Source: Prevotellaceae bacterium
GTDB taxonomy: Bacteria; Bacteroidota; Bacteroidia; Bacteroidales; Bacteroidaceae
DNA: 7,308 bases
Direction of reading: 5' to 3'
Assembly: GCA_031262265.1 (NCBI GenBank)
Contig: JAISIB010000182.1
Span: 1-7,308 of the forward strand
This document shows, in pieces, positions 5,326 to 7,308 of this stretch. Position 1 is the stretch's first letter, and every line of letters begins with the position of its first letter. The notes below the pieces were generated by a model. It was given only the letters and a program-made list of their open reading frames with translations. It searched no databases and had not been told where the DNA came from. The translations under genes and the position numbers were made by a program.

Positions 5326-7308
5326 TTAGAAGTTTACTTTAAAATTGAAACCGAAGGAACGTGTACTCGGCATACCGAAGGCATCTACGCCTTGCAAGCT
5401 ATTGCCTACGGAAAGAGTACCGTCCGGGTCATAAGGAGCGTTGTTTTTGAGGAAGAAAAGGTTTCTACCGATCAGCGAGAGGTCAATACCTTGAATAAAG
5501 GGCATACCTACCAACCATTTCTTGGGGAAAGTATAGCCGATGGATAGCTCGCGCAGACGGATGTTGGTCGCATCATAGACGTAGTGTTCGGTGATACCGT
5601 CACGACCTCCTACGATATTATAGAATCCTTCCACGTTGGATACGTTTTTGCCGTCGAAAGCGACGTAACCCCGATCGCGGTCGTCACCGGTCTGTTTGCT
5701 AACACCGTATTTGTCCAGTTCGGCTTGCGTCAGCGAGAGAACCTCGCCGCCAAAACGTCCGTCAATCAAGAAATACAGACTGAATCCTTTGTAGGTCAAC
5801 GTATTATTCCATCCGAGCGTGTACTTGGGAGCCGTATTGCCTACTTTCTTCAAATCAGTCTTGTCGGGCATGGGCAGACCCTTGTCGTCGTATTGAATGT
5901 TTCCTTGTTCATCGCGGGCGAACTTACGGCCATAGATGTCACCGAAAGAACCTCCCACTTCCAGACGCATGGCATAGCTATTGGAGCCGCTTCCGCTCAC
6001 CGTGAAATAGCCTAATCCTTCTGCCAATTCGAGTACTTCGTTTCTGTTCAACGAATAGTTGATACCCGTCTTCCAACGAAAATCCTTCGTCCATATCGGA
6101 GAACCGCTCAACGTCAGTTCTATTCCTTGGTTCTGGATATTTCCGGCATTGACATAATAGGTCGTGTAAGCCGACCCCGAAGGAGCCGATAGCGAGAACA
6201 ATTGATCGCGTGTGTTCGTCTTGTAGTAAGTGAAGTCCAATTCCAAACGGCTGCTGAACAATCTCCATTCCGTACCGAACTCAATGGAAGTGGTCATTTC
6301 CGGACGCAATTCATTGAAAGGTGCCGTAGAATTGTAGCCGATCGTACCGGCGCGGCCTACGCTGTTCAGCGGGTTGCTACGATAGGAAGGCAGTCCGTTT
6401 CCTACCTGTGACCAAGCTCCGCGTACCTTACCTAAGGTAATCCACTCCGGAAGGTTGAGAGACTCGTTCAACAACCACGTAGCACCGATAGAAGGATAGA
6501 AGAATCCTTTGTCCACATACTTCGTGAAAGCCAAATTCGACGTCCAGTCATTACGTGCTGTCACGTCCAAATACAACCAGTCTTTGTAACCCACTTGTCC
6601 GGCAAAGAAGACGGATTGCGCTTGATTGTGATACTGACCCAACGACGGAGAGCCTGCATTGTAGTCGATGTTGCCCGAGTTGAAGAGGTTGGGATTATAC
6701 AAACCGCCCGGATAGGAATCGATTCCCATGGATTTACCTCGGTTGTCGGTAATACTGCTACCGAGCGTAGCATTCACGGCAAAGTCTCCGAAGGTTTGCT
6801 GATAAGAAAGCATAATATCGCCGTATAAACCTAAGCTATTGCTCTCATCGACCATGTAACGTCCGTTAGCTCCGTGACTACTACCTGTCAATGCCGCTAC
6901 CGTACCGGCATACATCTTCATGTTGTAGTTGTTCAGAATCAAGTCGCCATTGCCGCGTGCCCGAAGAGTAAAGTTGTCGTTAAGCTTGAACGAAAGACTC
7001 AGATTGGCAATCGTACGATAGCGTTGGTCTTCGCTCGGCAACATGTTCGTCAACCAGAAAGGATTCTGTTCCCACGTGGTTACTTCGGTATACCAATTTT
7101 GCAGGTACATGTTACGACCGGCATCGTAGTACTTGTAGTTTTGTTTGTAGTAATCGAAAGATTCGCCTCCGTACACGCCACCTCTGGGGAATCTGTACAA
7201 ACCGATCAGCGGATTCATGTAAAAGCCACCGGGCGAAGGACGATTCTTTACGTCTTGATACAGTAAACTGACGTTGGAGTCTATCGTCAACCGGTTGTTG
7301 AAGAAATT
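5326..7308 (-). CDS. SusC/RagA-like TonB-dependent outer-membrane transporter, C-terminal part (5' end outside window)
   Basis: This is the beta-barrel part of a SusC-family transporter, which imports glycan oligosaccharides across the outer membrane using TonB energy, under a SusD lid. The frame is open to the window edge: the codons before the TTG at 7290 read Asn-Phe-Phe-Asn-Asn-Arg, so that TTG is an internal Leu and not a start. The visible 660 residues hold family hallmarks: aromatic-rich strands in the first 90 residues, RNDWTSNL near residue 252, RLRELSIGYTFPKKW near 584, GRNLFF near 614, and a C-terminal strand ending in Phe (FNFKVNF), as expected for outer-membrane assembly. SusC proteins are usually about 1000 residues, so roughly 350-450 are missing: signal peptide, carboxypeptidase-regulatory-like domain and plug. 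It stops with TAA 10 nt before the SusD-like gene, the standard susC-susD order. The substrate cannot be inferred from it. Confidence 0.97.
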   Translation of the reverse strand, partial: NFFNNRLTIDSNVSLLYQDVKNRPSPGGFYMNPLIGLYRFPRGGVYGGESFDYYKQNYKYYDAGRNMYLQNWYTEVTTWEQNPFWLTNMLPSEDQRYRTIANLSLSFKLNDNFTLRARGNGDLILNNYNMKMYAGTVAALTGSSHGANGRYMVDESNSLGLYGDIMLSYQQTFGDFAVNATLGSSITDNRGKSMGIDSYPGGLYNPNLFNSGNIDYNAGSPSLGQYHNQAQSVFFAGQVGYKDWLYLDVTARNDWTSNLAFTKYVDKGFFYPSIGATWLLNESLNLPEWITLGKVRGAWSQVGNGLPSYRSNPLNSVGRAGTIGYNSTAPFNELRPEMTTSIEFGTEWRLFSSRLELDFTYYKTNTRDQLFSLSAPSGSAYTTYYVNAGNIQNQGIELTLSGSPIWTKDFRWKTGINYSLNRNEVLELAEGLGYFTVSGSGSNSYAMRLEVGGSFGDIYGRKFARDEQGNIQYDDKGLPMPDKTDLKKVGNTAPKYTLGWNNTLTYKGFSLYFLIDGRFGGEVLSLTQAELDKYGVSKQTGDDRDRGYVAFDGKNVSNVEGFYNIVGGRDGITEHYVYDATNIRLRELSIGYTFPKKWLVGMPFIQGIDLSLIGRNLFFLKNNAPYDPDGTLSVGNSLQGVDAFGMPSTRSFGFNFKVNF

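Noticed and set aside
7288..7290. TTG as the start of the SusC-like gene
   Set aside because: The frame continues upstream to the window edge with family-like sequence and no signal peptide follows this codon, so it is an internal Leu of a truncated gene.

Overview
The window looks like part of a polysaccharide utilization locus (PUL) from a Bacteroidota genome, most likely Bacteroidales. The evidence is a SusC/RagA-type TonB-dependent transporter followed at once by a SusD/RagB-type lipoprotein, very short junctions without strong Shine-Dalgarno sequences, and mid-range base composition (judged by eye). I cannot name a species.

Everything real is on the minus strand, so transcription runs from high to low coordinates. 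In that order: the C-terminal 660 residues of a SusC-like transporter (7308 down to 5326, N-terminus outside the window); a complete SusD-like lipoprotein (5315-3726); a complete exported family 9 glycoside hydrolase with an extra N-terminal beta-sandwich-like module and an Ig-like domain (3724-1280); a polytopic membrane protein of the HGSNAT/NagX/DUF5009 acyltransferase group (1276-53); and the first seven codons of a probable fifth gene (from 23, leaving the window). The gaps are 10, 1, 3 and 29 nt, so this is almost certainly one operon. There is no intergenic stretch over 300 bases, no RNA gene, no mobile element, no CRISPR array and no convincing internal promoter or terminator.

Likely division of labour: the SusC/SusD pair binds and imports an oligosaccharide across the outer membrane; the GH9 enzyme, which has a plain signal peptide and no lipobox, trims it in the periplasm; the inner-membrane protein may transfer an acetyl group from cytosolic acetyl-CoA to a periplasmic sugar.

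The most interesting point is the pairing of a divergent GH9 with an HGSNAT-like protein. GH9 includes exo-beta-glucosaminidases as well as cellulases, and HGSNAT N-acetylates terminal glucosamine. This suggests a locus for a glucosamine-containing glycan rather than cellulose. The GH9 keeps the Asp-Ala-Ala-Asp and C-terminal Glu catalytic signatures but lacks the usual Pro-His-His-Arg substrate-binding signature, which fits a non-cellulosic substrate. The substrate itself cannot be read from the sequence.
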